A DNA stretch of 64,000 nucleotides, taken from positions 1 through 64,000 of the forward strand of contig SECP01000025.1 in the NCBI GenBank assembly GCA_004193285.1, read 5' to 3'. Below, one piece after another: positions 15,805-23,993 of the stretch. Below the pieces are notes generated by a model. It ran no database searches, had not been told where the DNA came from, and was given only the letters and a program-made list of their open reading frames with translations. The number at the start of each line of letters is the position of its first letter. The first letter of the stretch is position 1. Source of the DNA: Myxococcales bacterium. GTDB taxonomy: Bacteria; Myxococcota_A; Polyangia; Polyangiales; Polyangiaceae. Made by a program: the position numbers and the translations under genes.

Positions 15805-16835
15805 TGCCAGTTGATGACTTGCTGCGGGAGCCCCATCGAGTTCGCCCGGACCTTCTACCGCAGATTAGCGCCACCCAAGAACTCCGGGGCAGTCGCGGGA
15901 AAATCTATCGGCCGACCGCTGGACTACTAGCTGCGGTCAACGTTGCGCTCGATCTCCAGCGTCCGCTGTTGCTCACGGGTGAGCCCGGCTGTGGCAAGAC
16001 CGACTTTGCCTTCGCTTGCGCGGGCGCCCTAGGGGCGGTGCTACGACAGTCAGCCGGGGACTCGATGCTTTTGAGCTGCTCCGTTCGCAGCGATACGCGG
16101 GCGCGCGACTTCCTGTATACGCACGACGCGGTGCGGCGCTTCGGGGATGCTCAGTTCGGTGGCGACGAAGGGCGGCAGCGCGCGCAAGATCCGCGCCACT
16201 ACGTGGACCTTCAGCCGCTCGGCATTGCGCTCGCGTCGCCCCGCCGACGCGTCGTCTTGATAGACGAAATCGACAAGGCACCGCGCGACTTGCCGAACGA
16301 CCTGCTTCGCGAGCTGGACAAGACTGTATTCACCATTCTCGAGATCCCGGGCCGGGTCCCGGAGGGCCAAGTTACGAGCCACGGAATCCCGTTGCGCAAG
16401 GAAATGATTAGACCGGACGGGAGCCCGGCGCCGCTGATCATCATTACCAGCAACGTCGAGAACCAGCTGCCCGATGCTTTTCTCCGACGCTGCATATTCT
16501 GGGACATTAAATTTCCCGAAGACGAGCTTCCCGACATCCTCGAAGATCACTTTCCGACTCAAGGGGCGTACGACGCGCGCTTTCGAGCCGCGAGCATCAG
16601 CATTTTTCGCGAGCTGCGCAAGGTGAACGCGCTTGCGAAACGGCCAGCCACCGCGGAGCTTCTCGACTGGGTTGCAGCGATAGGCCGCGTATTGCACCCC
16701 GACGCCGCCGACACGGTGCGGGCGTTCGCGGCGCAGATCGACAATGGCGTGCGTCCTCTCCCTTGGTCGAAGCTACCCGCGTTGAGTTGCCTGATCAAAT
16801 TGCGGGATGACCTGAGCACTCTGAGCCGGCTCTGA
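15804..16835 (+). CDS. MoxR-type AAA+ ATPase
   Basis: The protein is 343 residues. The start is ATG 15804 inside the TGATG overlap, with GGGAGG six bases upstream; an in-frame TTG at 15801 is less likely. Walker A is GEPGCGKT (59-66), Walker B is VVLIDEIDK (D154-E155), and sensor 1 is IITSNVENQLPDAFLRRC, with a C-terminal lid helix bundle including VNALAKRPATAELLDWV. This is the MoxR/RavA branch, which usually remodels or activates partner proteins containing vWA domains. The next gene encodes one. The operon position between the TIR/iSTAND and vWA proteins suggests it gates the response. Confidence 0.92.
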   Translation: MPVDDLLREPHRVRPDLLPQISATQELRGSRGKIYRPTAGLLAAVNVALDLQRPLLLTGEPGCGKTDFAFACAGALGAVLRQSAGDSMLLSCSVRSDTRARDFLYTHDAVRRFGDAQFGGDEGRQRAQDPRHYVDLQPLGIALASPRRRVVLIDEIDKAPRDLPNDLLRELDKTVFTILEIPGRVPEGQVTSHGIPLRKEMIRPDGSPAPLIIITSNVENQLPDAFLRRCIFWDIKFPEDELPDILEDHFPTQGAYDARFRAASISIFRELRKVNALAKRPATAELLDWVAAIGRVLHPDAADTVRAFAAQIDNGVRPLPWSKLPALSCLIKLRDDLSTLSRL

Positions 16836-16838
16836 GCC

Positions 16839-19112
16839 ATGGAGCGCCCGGAACTCGAGCGCCGGGTCTCGTCCTTTCTAACCAACGCCAACGCCGTGGT
16901 CTCGTCCAGTATTCGCGAGCAGGTCGATACGCGGCAGGTTGTCTATGATTGGTACCAACGGCGCGCTGAGCACGAGACGCTCCCTGACCTGGGAAACCGG
17001 GTGGCAGCCCTGCTGGCTCGCAGCCCTAGCGAACTCGACCAACTACGTGAGCTGTTTTCCAAGCACTTCAGCGCAGCCTTGCCCGTTGCAGCAGATCCGC
17101 CGAAGTCAGAGCGCAGCGTACCAAGCGTCGCGGCAGTTGACACTCGCCTGCGCTGGGTGGCTGGGGCCGTGGTCTTGTTGGTGGCGGGTCTGGCTTACTG
17201 GAGAGCAACAGGATCGCAGCCACCCGACGGCGCCCAGGGAGCGCAAAAGGGAGCCGCGGGCGCGAATTCGATCGGCGGTGCCCCTAGAGGCCAAGGACGA
17301 GGCAAGGTTGACGGTTCAGGCGACGGCGCGGGCGGTGTGCCGTCCGGGCGCAGCGGTATGGCCGGCAGCAGCGTCGTGTCACCGGCTGTTCGCGAAGGCG
17401 GGCCCGTCGTCCTCAGCCCAGAAAAGCAGCTCTCCCGGACGATCGTCGCGACCGACGAATTACGAGCCGAAGATTCTTGGTGCCTTATCGCCTCGTTCAT
17501 CGCGCTGTTTCTAGGCGTCCGCTTCCTGCTCGTCGTGGACGTCTCCGCCAAGCTGCGAAAGGCGGAATTTGAAAAGCGGATGCGAGAATCGCGTGAGAAG
17601 CGGCGCTCGTTGACGGCGCGAAGCGCGGCCCGAGGCGAGCCAGAAGTTCTGAGCTACCACGTCCCGCGCTTCATTCCTCTTTCGCAGCGCGAGCTCGACG
17701 ACGTGGCAACGGCGCTGGCGAGGGCCTACGAGGAGCATGCTGGCGAAGACCTCGACGTGGGCGAGACCGTCGAGGCGACCGTGGCGAGCGGCGGTCGGTT
17801 TTCACCCGCTTTTCATGCGGCGCGTTCCAGCCGCACACTGCTCGTGCTGGTCGATATCGAGAACGACGATCACCCGTGGCTGGGAGGCGTGGAACGCACG
17901 CTCGACGCGCTGCGACTGCGCGGTGTGCTGGCAACGAGGTATCGCTTCAAGCATCGTCCTAACGCGCTGTTTTCTGTCGGCGGCGGCGCACCCAGCAGCT
18001 TTGACGACCTGAGTCGGCGTTTCGGTGACTCAGCGCTACTGATCATCTCGGAGCACCTCGACTCTCGCGACTTCGATGATCAACCCGCCACCTGGGTGGG
18101 TCAGCTCCGAAGCTTCGCCTGCTGCGCGTGGCTGGATCCCAATCCACGCCCGCCCGGCGGCAACCGCGCTGTGCGCGCCCAGGAACTTGCGGCCGCGGGA
18201 CTGGCCAGGTATCCATTCAGCGCTGCTGGATGGATCGCGGCGGCCCGCGCCCTATCCGGCGTGGCACCCACCCGCATCGAGCCGCCCGAGCTACCGGCAT
18301 TTGATCGAGGCGTGGAGGCCGCGGTCCGCGCGTGGGCGTTGACGGCCGCGCTGGTTCCGGATGCTACGTGGGACCAACTCGAAGCGATCCGTCGCGATCC
18401 GGCGTTTCCCGAGATTGGCCGCGTCCTCAGCGAGCCGCACCATCTGCAGCTGCTGCTCGAGTGGGTTGAAGCATGCACGCAGACGCGCGCCGTGTCCGCT
18501 GACGGCAGAGTGCTCTATTTGACCGATAGATTCGTGCAGCAGCTGATCCAGGACCAGCGCCGCAGCGACCGCGCCGGGCTCGCTCGCCCACTCGAAGAAC
18601 GCGCACGTGAGCTACTGCTCCGTCAACTCGATCCGGAGCGGCCGGCGGGGGAGTGGGCCAGACTGCGGTGGGAGGTCAAGGTCGCGTCGCATCGCATCGT
18701 GCTCGACCCCGACTCGGCGCATGCCCTTCTGGCGAGTTTCGAGGGTAGCGCGATCGAAGAGTTGGCTCTGCAAGTCATCGGGGTCGAGCTCGAACGCCAA
18801 AAATCTGGGTTTGTACTGCGCGGCAAGAAGCGGGTCGAGCGGGCACGCGAGCAGTTCGAGAAGCAATCTGGCGTCGGCAGCAGCGTCGAAGTCGCGCGCC
18901 TGGGGTTCGGAATGGGCAGCCTGCACCTGAAGGCTTTCCTCTATGCTCTTGCCCTCACTGCGGTCGTGGGGGTCGTCTTCGCAATCTTCGCCAGCCTCTT
19001 CGAGGGAGCGTTGGTTCGAGGCAAAGTGGCGGTCGAGCTCACCTTTCCAGCCGTGATGACTCGTGCTTCGCAGGGGGGCAGTACCGCCGCGAGCGGAGGT
19101 ACGTCGCCATGA
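16839..19112 (+). CDS. Membrane-anchored degenerate vWA protein of MoxR operon
   Basis: The protein is 757 residues. Residues 1-80 form a compact helical domain (RRVSSFLTNANAVVSS, LLARSPSELDQLRELF) that resembles effector-associated adaptor domains. Membrane helices lie at about 106-121 and 214-235, separated by a ~90-residue Gly/Ser-rich loop, and a third is at about 700-721. The vWA-like domain (about 325-480) has a RTLLVLVDIENDDHPWL core. Its MIDAS position reads D339-I-E-N-D343 instead of DxSxS, so canonical metal binding is lost. The helical region at 480-690 is unassigned. It starts 3 bp after the MoxR stop and overlaps the next gene by ATGA. It is a probable client or sensor of the MoxR ATPase at the membrane. 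Confidence 0.75.
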   Translation: MERPELERRVSSFLTNANAVVSSSIREQVDTRQVVYDWYQRRAEHETLPDLGNRVAALLARSPSELDQLRELFSKHFSAALPVAADPPKSERSVPSVAAVDTRLRWVAGAVVLLVAGLAYWRATGSQPPDGAQGAQKGAAGANSIGGAPRGQGRGKVDGSGDGAGGVPSGRSGMAGSSVVSPAVREGGPVVLSPEKQLSRTIVATDELRAEDSWCLIASFIALFLGVRFLLVVDVSAKLRKAEFEKRMRESREKRRSLTARSAARGEPEVLSYHVPRFIPLSQRELDDVATALARAYEEHAGEDLDVGETVEATVASGGRFSPAFHAARSSRTLLVLVDIENDDHPWLGGVERTLDALRLRGVLATRYRFKHRPNALFSVGGGAPSSFDDLSRRFGDSALLIISEHLDSRDFDDQPATWVGQLRSFACCAWLDPNPRPPGGNRAVRAQELAAAGLARYPFSAAGWIAAARALSGVAPTRIEPPELPAFDRGVEAAVRAWALTAALVPDATWDQLEAIRRDPAFPEIGRVLSEPHHLQLLLEWVEACTQTRAVSADGRVLYLTDRFVQQLIQDQRRSDRAGLARPLEERARELLLRQLDPERPAGEWARLRWEVKVASHRIVLDPDSAHALLASFEGSAIEELALQVIGVELERQKSGFVLRGKKRVERAREQFEKQSGVGSSVEVARLGFGMGSLHLKAFLYALALTAVVGVVFAIFASLFEGALVRGKVAVELTFPAVMTRASQGGSTAASGGTSP

Positions 19113-20827
19113 AACCGACAGACAGGGCGACCTCGCCGCCACCGCGAATCCTGCGGAGCGCGCGAGATTGGCTGAACTTCCTGGTGATGGCCAGCGTGGC
19201 GGCGATGATCCTCACCGTCTGGTACGAAAAGGTATTTCCGGCAATTCCGGAATTGAGACGGATGCGCCATGAGACGGCCAACCGGATCCTGGTTGCTACC
19301 GCAGCCTATGCCTCGGCTGCGGCGATCGCGGCCCTGCCGATCATCCTGACCGGCGTGGGGCGTTGGCTGGGCGTTTGCGTTCAAGGGCTTGCCGTATGGG
19401 GCAGCGCGCTGTTGGTGGCCATAGGCGGCGATTGGACCCGGCGGTTGGCTCTCGTCCTCTTGTTGCCTTGGGCTTGTGTGGCCTTCCTTCGCGGCCTAAC
19501 GGGCCCGGGCTCGCCGCTGCCGGCCCGAGTCGCCCAGGGATGCAGCATTGCTCTCGGCGGGGCATTCTCGACGCTGCTCTTCGTCGCCATCGAAGATCGC
19601 GAAAACGCCGCGTACGCGGCGGAGGTACCTCTCGCGACGCCCGGCAGGCTCACCATTTGGCTCGTACTGGTATGTGCTCTGCTGCTCTTGTGGTCGCCTC
19701 CGCTCTTTTTTCAGGGGCGCGCTCCAAGCGAGATCCTGCGCCTTGGCCCCGTCGATCGAGCCCGGGATCAAACGCTGGGTATCGCGAAGTGGCTGGGCTT
19801 GTTCGGGATTTGTGCCGGGGGAGGTCTCCTCAACAGGGCGATCCTCTTAGAGAACGCTTTCGAGTCATGGGTGCCATTCGGCGCCACGCTCTTATTCGCT
19901 CTGCCGCTGGCGCTTCGCGGCGGCCGGCGTGGACTCGGGGTGGCCTTCGCTCTCGCCCTGTTCGTGGCGATTGGCGCAGCTGTTAAGCCCGCGCCGGCCG
20001 CATTGGCGATTTTCTACTGGGTCGTGCTGGCATTCTCGATTCCCGTAGTGCTGATGGGGCGCGTCGAGTGGCGCCAGCGGCTGCTTCGAGTGCTGGGCTT
20101 GTTGGGAGGAATCGCGGCATTGGCGGCAGTGGCCATGGTTACGAAAGACGAAACTATCGCCATCGTGCTCGGGCCCGCGCTGTGCTGGAGCGGGGTCTTC
20201 GTCGTGGACTACATCAAGCTGCGCGACCGCGCCGCCGAACGAGAAGCGGCGGCCCATCACAGCGCCTATTGGTCTCCCAAGTTCACCCGCTTGGTGTCAA
20301 CGTCTCGAGTCGAGGTCGTAGCGTTGTCACTAATCACGTTGGCGTTTGCCATTCCGTTCGTGTACGCCGGGTCGGGTATCGGGCGGCAACGGCCCTGTTG
20401 GCGCGACCGGTACCCCACACCGAGGCCTATGGGCTGCGGCGCATCCCCGAGGCCAGAGCTGATTCTGGATCGAGCGACCAAGCTCGTAATTTCCGAGAAG
20501 GTGACTGCCCCTGACGTGCAAGGCGCCCTCTTCGACGAATTGGCAACTGGAGGGGACCATAATGGGCTTATCCAGCTGCAGTACCTCAATCAACTCTCGA
20601 TGCTCGAGGAGCTCGAGCCTTGCTACCAGCTGGGTTGGAGGGTCTCGGTGAACCAGGCCTGCGCGGGTTATCGCATTCACGACGTAGCGACGGAGGCAGC
20701 CGTCCTCAACAATCTGAGCATGCCGGCTGAAACGCGCATCGCTCGCAAGCTGACGGCCGACGAAACAAGTACGCTTGCTGGCAACCCTCTCGCGGGTGGA
20801 GTCAATCAGGAGATCCGAAAACGCTAG
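19109..20827 (+). CDS. Polytopic membrane protein with Cys-containing C-terminal domain, MoxR operon
   Basis: The 572-residue protein has 12-13 predicted membrane helices over about residues 15-420 (for example ILVATAAYASAAAIAALPII, LAIFYWVVLAFSIPVVLMG and VVALSLITLAFAIPFVYAG). A soluble C-terminal domain of ~140 residues has four Cys (in PCWRD, GCGAS, EPCYQ and NQACAGY) that could form disulfides if it lies outside the cytoplasm. I do not recognise a family. The ATG overlaps the vWA gene stop. Being last in a strictly coupled operon suggests it is part of the same system, possibly the membrane sensor or a channel-like effector. That role is speculative. Confidence 0.75.
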   Translation: MKPTDRATSPPPRILRSARDWLNFLVMASVAAMILTVWYEKVFPAIPELRRMRHETANRILVATAAYASAAAIAALPIILTGVGRWLGVCVQGLAVWGSALLVAIGGDWTRRLALVLLLPWACVAFLRGLTGPGSPLPARVAQGCSIALGGAFSTLLFVAIEDRENAAYAAEVPLATPGRLTIWLVLVCALLLLWSPPLFFQGRAPSEILRLGPVDRARDQTLGIAKWLGLFGICAGGGLLNRAILLENAFESWVPFGATLLFALPLALRGGRRGLGVAFALALFVAIGAAVKPAPAALAIFYWVVLAFSIPVVLMGRVEWRQRLLRVLGLLGGIAALAAVAMVTKDETIAIVLGPALCWSGVFVVDYIKLRDRAAEREAAAHHSAYWSPKFTRLVSTSRVEVVALSLITLAFAIPFVYAGSGIGRQRPCWRDRYPTPRPMGCGASPRPELILDRATKLVISEKVTAPDVQGALFDELATGGDHNGLIQLQYLNQLSMLEELEPCYQLGWRVSVNQACAGYRIHDVATEAAVLNNLSMPAETRIARKLTADETSTLAGNPLAGGVNQEIRKR

Positions 20828-21286
20828 TGCTACTCGGCCATTTTATAGAGGTCACGGGCGTTGCACATGCTCCGCCATACACTCTGCAGCCACCTTGGCG
20901 ATCCGCGGGACGTCGGCCCTTTCCAACGCTTGCCGGTCGCGAAGACATGCCGATCAGGCTCGGCTACATGCACCGCGCGCAAGGCGAGACGAGCGTTCCG
21001 CCTGCTCGACTCGGGGCCTCCCGTCGGCCTGGAGGCGGGCTCGGCGGCGCGGAACAAACCGGAAAGGCAAGCTACGGCAACCTGAGATTCGGCGGATCGG
21101 AACACCGCGAGTCATTCAGGAAACAGGGTACAAAAGCCAGGAGTTGAAACCCGGTGCCGTAAGTTACACGCACATTCGCGGAGGCAGACGTCGGGGCACG
21201 CGCACGGAAGCCAAACCCTGCCCCGACGTCCGTCCAGAGTGCCGCTAATAGCCAGCCCCAGTCCTCAACCGAGCGACAGCTAACTC
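20828..21286. other. Intergenic region after the MoxR operon, possible gene remnant
   Basis: No intact gene is supported in these 459 bp. On the minus strand, around 20867-20965, one frame reads DRQALERADVPRIAKVAAECMAEHVQRP and a stop. It resembles the C-terminus of a real protein, but a stop and noise lie just upstream, so it is at best a fragment. Its presence, with the remnants at 11.7-13.4 kb, brackets the four-gene operon with decayed sequence. Confidence 0.4.
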
Positions 21287-23041
21287 CTAAGGCACCAGCA
21301 CGATCTGCTGGGTGCTCCCGGAGCCGTAGGGCGCGGGGGTGACGACGCGGCGTCCGTCGATCCAGACCTCGTCGGGGACGCTGCCGCCACCGTTCTGGTG
21401 GACGTACTTTACCTCGTTGTCGTCGATGGAGAGGACGCGGACGGTGTAGCCGTTGTGGTGCTCCAAGAGGGAGGAGTCTGGCGAGAAGGAGAAGCCGACG
21501 CTGCCTGCTCCGGGGTCGGTGGCCAGGAGCTCGCCCGTCGTGTCGACCACTGCGGCTCTGCAGGCGGTGAGGACGCAAGATAGAAGAGCGATGCGGTTGC
21601 TGTCGGGTGACAGGAGCGCGCCAGTACAAAGGTCCGCGCGCGTGAGCGCGGCCGCGGCCTCGATGATGACCTCGGAGTTGGCGACGTCCAGATCGGCGAG
21701 TACGAGCGCTCCCACCGAGTCCTTGAAGGCGAGGGTGCGCCCGTCCGTGCTGAGCCCCGGAAGAACTTGGGCCGGCAGGTACATGTAGTCGCAGAGGGAG
21801 GACAGCGTGCCGAGTTTTTTCGGCGTACCACCGCTCAAGGGAACCTCCAGGAGCAGCGGGCTGGCTTCACCATTCATGGCCGTGAGCAGGACCTGGTCGC
21901 GCTGGGACCCGACGAAGCCTAGCTCTGTCAACCTGTCGTACATGGCGAGCTCGCGCCACGGGCCGCCGTCCACATCTGTTGCCAGGGCGGCCCACCTGCG
22001 GTCCGCAGTCTTGGTGTAACCCATGAGCAGTACTTGGTCGCCTTGGGGTGAGATCTGGACGGAGTAGGCGTACAGGTCTTCGGGCAGCGCGATGTCCTGT
22101 GGCGTCGCTGAGTCCGCGCTGAGTACGCGCACGATGGGCTCGGCCGATTCATCGACGTCGCGGAAGGCGATCGTGCGCCCGTCTTCCGCCCAGACGTGCT
22201 CGGCCTCTTCGCGCGGTCCGGAGACGTGCTGCAGGACGGTGCCTCCAGCCACGGGTACGACCGCGAGTTGGCGCTCCGCGTTCGTGAACCAGACGAGCTC
22301 GCTATCAGCCGTGAACCACCAATCTGAAGCTTGGTCCAAGAGGTTGAGGTAGTAGAGGGACTCGCTGAGCAGCGCCGGCTCACCGCCGGCGCTTGCTACC
22401 GAGTACAGGGCGAGATCGCCTGTTTCCGCATGGGGCGCTGCGTAAACGACTCGCGAGCGATCAGGGCTCGCCTCCGCTACTTTGACGTCCGTCGCGAGCG
22501 TGACCGACTCCTCGCCGTCCACCGTTGCAGACTTCAAGAACTCGGACTCGAGGTAGACGACCCGCTCCGGGTCAGCGCTCACGATCTCGAGGCCACCCGT
22601 GACTTCAGCGATCGTCGTTACCTCGGAGCCGTCCAGCGGGATGGAGCTGATTGCGTGGCCGCAGCGCCCCAGTACCTTCGTATTTTGCTCTCCGGTCCAC
22701 TTCGGCGGCAGGGGGAATAGCTCGCAGCCAGCCGGCAACAAGAGCTCGTAGGCCGTCGGAGCTCCACCATCCGCGGGCCAAGGAAGGCTGCCCAGCGGGA
22801 CCGATGATGCGTCGGTTGGTGTCGAGCCACCTTGACTGGCGCCGCCACCAGTCGTCGCAGTGCCTCCTCCACCCGCCTGACTATCGGACGGCTCGCCGGA
22901 GGCGGCTTCGTCGGGCTCACCACTGCTGCCCGACTCGCCTCCAGCAGCGCTTGCCTCGGGCGGCTTTGCTTCGTCGCTGCAGCCAGTCTGAGCGCCGGCA
23001 GCACAAAGCAGTGCGATAAAAATCCCCTCCTGCAGTCTCAT
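21287..23041 (-). CDS. Lipoprotein with TolB/WD40-like beta-propeller
   Basis: The 584-residue protein has a signal peptide ending in a plausible lipobox (GAQTGC, Cys about 20) and a Gly/Ser/Glu-rich linker (about 22-80). About 480 residues of repeated beta-strand units follow, such as ASPDRSRVVYAA, ISPQGDQVLLMGY, LSTDGRTLAFKD, LSPDSNRIALLS and FSPDSSLLEHH. These xSPDxxxxxL repeats are the signature of six- or seven-bladed TolB/PD40-type propellers. It is expected to be a surface or periplasmic binding protein; the ligand is unknown. The ATG at 23041 follows a purine-rich AAGAGA stretch. It is transcribed alone, away from the divergent DUF3606 gene. Confidence 0.88.
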   Translation of the reverse strand: MRLQEGIFIALLCAAGAQTGCSDEAKPPEASAAGGESGSSGEPDEAASGEPSDSQAGGGGTATTGGGASQGGSTPTDASSVPLGSLPWPADGGAPTAYELLLPAGCELFPLPPKWTGEQNTKVLGRCGHAISSIPLDGSEVTTIAEVTGGLEIVSADPERVVYLESEFLKSATVDGEESVTLATDVKVAEASPDRSRVVYAAPHAETGDLALYSVASAGGEPALLSESLYYLNLLDQASDWWFTADSELVWFTNAERQLAVVPVAGGTVLQHVSGPREEAEHVWAEDGRTIAFRDVDESAEPIVRVLSADSATPQDIALPEDLYAYSVQISPQGDQVLLMGYTKTADRRWAALATDVDGGPWRELAMYDRLTELGFVGSQRDQVLLTAMNGEASPLLLEVPLSGGTPKKLGTLSSLCDYMYLPAQVLPGLSTDGRTLAFKDSVGALVLADLDVANSEVIIEAAAALTRADLCTGALLSPDSNRIALLSCVLTACRAAVVDTTGELLATDPGAGSVGFSFSPDSSLLEHHNGYTVRVLSIDDNEVKYVHQNGGGSVPDEVWIDGRRVVTPAPYGSGSTQQIVLVP

Positions 23042-23200
23042 GTTCTCTTCTTTCCTCGCCGCTGAAGACCCGCCGCGGCTCGCCGCATTCGCGGGGAAAC
23101 TAAATTAAAGTCTAGATCCCGGCAAGCGGCCTCGTTCCACCGGCTGGCTGCTGACGCTCAGACGAGGCGCACTCAGGGCGGGCGCTCTGGCTAGCGGGCC

Positions 23201-23216
23201 TGGCACGCGTTTGGCA
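23201..23216 (+). promoter_or_regulatory. Weak sigma-54-like promoter candidate
   Basis: TGGCACG-N4-TTGGCA-like sequence: relative to TGGCACGNNNNTTGCW, the stretch at 23201-23216 differs only at the second T of the -12 element. It would place transcription start near 23227, only two bases before the ATG of the small DUF3606 gene, implying an almost leaderless mRNA. That lowers the confidence. Confidence 0.3.
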
Positions 23217-23228
23217 TCAGATGGATGC

Positions 23229-23432
23229 ATGCGCTCAAGGTACCTCGGAGCCCGTGACTTCATCGATTTGGAGGATCCCGCCGCGCTGCGCCACTTCACC
23301 CGCGTGCTGGGCTGCAGCCTCGAGCAGCTGCGCGCGGCGGTGGCGGCGGTCGGGCCTGGCTTTGCGAATGTGCGTCTGCGCTTCCGGCGTCGACCGATGA
23401 CGCGGCACCACCACCTTTCGCGCAGTGCTTGA
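23229..23432 (+). CDS. DUF3606-family small protein
   Basis: The protein is about 67 residues from ATG 23229 (a TTG at 23211 would add six residues). The core FIDLEDPAALRHFTRVLGCSLEQLRAAVAAVGPGFANVR matches the short DUF3606 family, in which a D/N-rich start and a helix-turn-helix-like AVxAVGP segment are conserved. The family has no established function. It is convergent with the zinc-ribbon gene, 9 bp away. No ribosome-binding site is evident. Confidence 0.7.
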   Translation: MRSRYLGARDFIDLEDPAALRHFTRVLGCSLEQLRAAVAAVGPGFANVRLRFRRRPMTRHHHLSRSA

Positions 23433-23441
23433 GCTGAGCCG

Positions 23442-23993
23442 CTAGTAGCCCTGAAATAGAGCGCGTCCGAAGAAGATCACCGCAAACACGAGCGCCACGA
23501 AGGCCAGCACCGCCAGCATGGCCAGGCGCATGAGGCAGCCGCCGATGCCGCGAACCGCCACTGTTGGCGCGCCAGTCGGCACCCGGCGGACGGGGGCGGA
23601 GCGGCTGCGGAGCAGGGCCGCCAGCAGCTGTTGCCAAGGCGGTGGAGACGCCACGGGAAGGGGCGCGTCCTCGTAATCCTCATAGCTCCGTGCGGCGGGA
23701 CGGGAGGCGGTTGGCATCGCGACAGGCGGCACCGTGCTCGGGGCGGCCGCACGTGACGGGCGTGACGGGCGTGACGAGGGTGACCCACGCGATGGCGGTG
23801 GCGGAGTCGGGCGGCGCCGTTCGGCGGGCGCGCCGAATGCGGCCCCACACGTGGGGCAGCGAGCGGAAGACAGCCAAAGGCCTGGTTGGTGATTGTCACA
23901 AAAGAAGCGCAGCGTAGCGTCGTGACAGGCTTCGCATTCGCCGGGCTTGGTGCCGGTCGTGCCGCAGTTGGGGCAGCGCAATAGCACGGTCAT
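23442..23993 (-). CDS. Zinc-ribbon membrane protein of the vWA/kinase/phosphatase operon
   Basis: The 183-residue protein has an N-terminal zinc ribbon with four CxxC/CxxC pairs (CPNCG, CEAC, FFCDN and CPTCG; residues 7-50), a Ser/Arg/Pro-rich linker, and one C-terminal membrane helix (RLAMLAVLAFVALVFAVIFFG, about 157-177). Its ATG overlaps the phosphatase stop (23990-23993, ATGA), so it is the last gene of a four-gene operon. Zinc ribbons also accompany TerY-type phosphorylation modules. Here it may act as a membrane-anchored adaptor or substrate. No enzymatic motif is seen. Confidence 0.75.
   Translation of the reverse strand: MTVLLRCPNCGTTGTKPGECEACHDATLRFFCDNHQPGLWLSSARCPTCGAAFGAPAERRRPTPPPPSRGSPSSRPSRPSRAAAPSTVPPVAMPTASRPAARSYEDYEDAPLPVASPPPWQQLLAALLRSRSAPVRRVPTGAPTVAVRGIGGCLMRLAMLAVLAFVALVFAVIFFGRALFQGY
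23753..23788. repeat. 9-bp tandem repeat, four copies
   Basis: GTGACGGGC is repeated exactly twice, followed by GTGACGAGG and GTGACCCAC. It lies in the Ser/Arg/Pro linker of the zinc-ribbon protein, where it encodes an SRP-type repeat on the minus strand, and probably arose by slippage. Confidence 0.8.
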
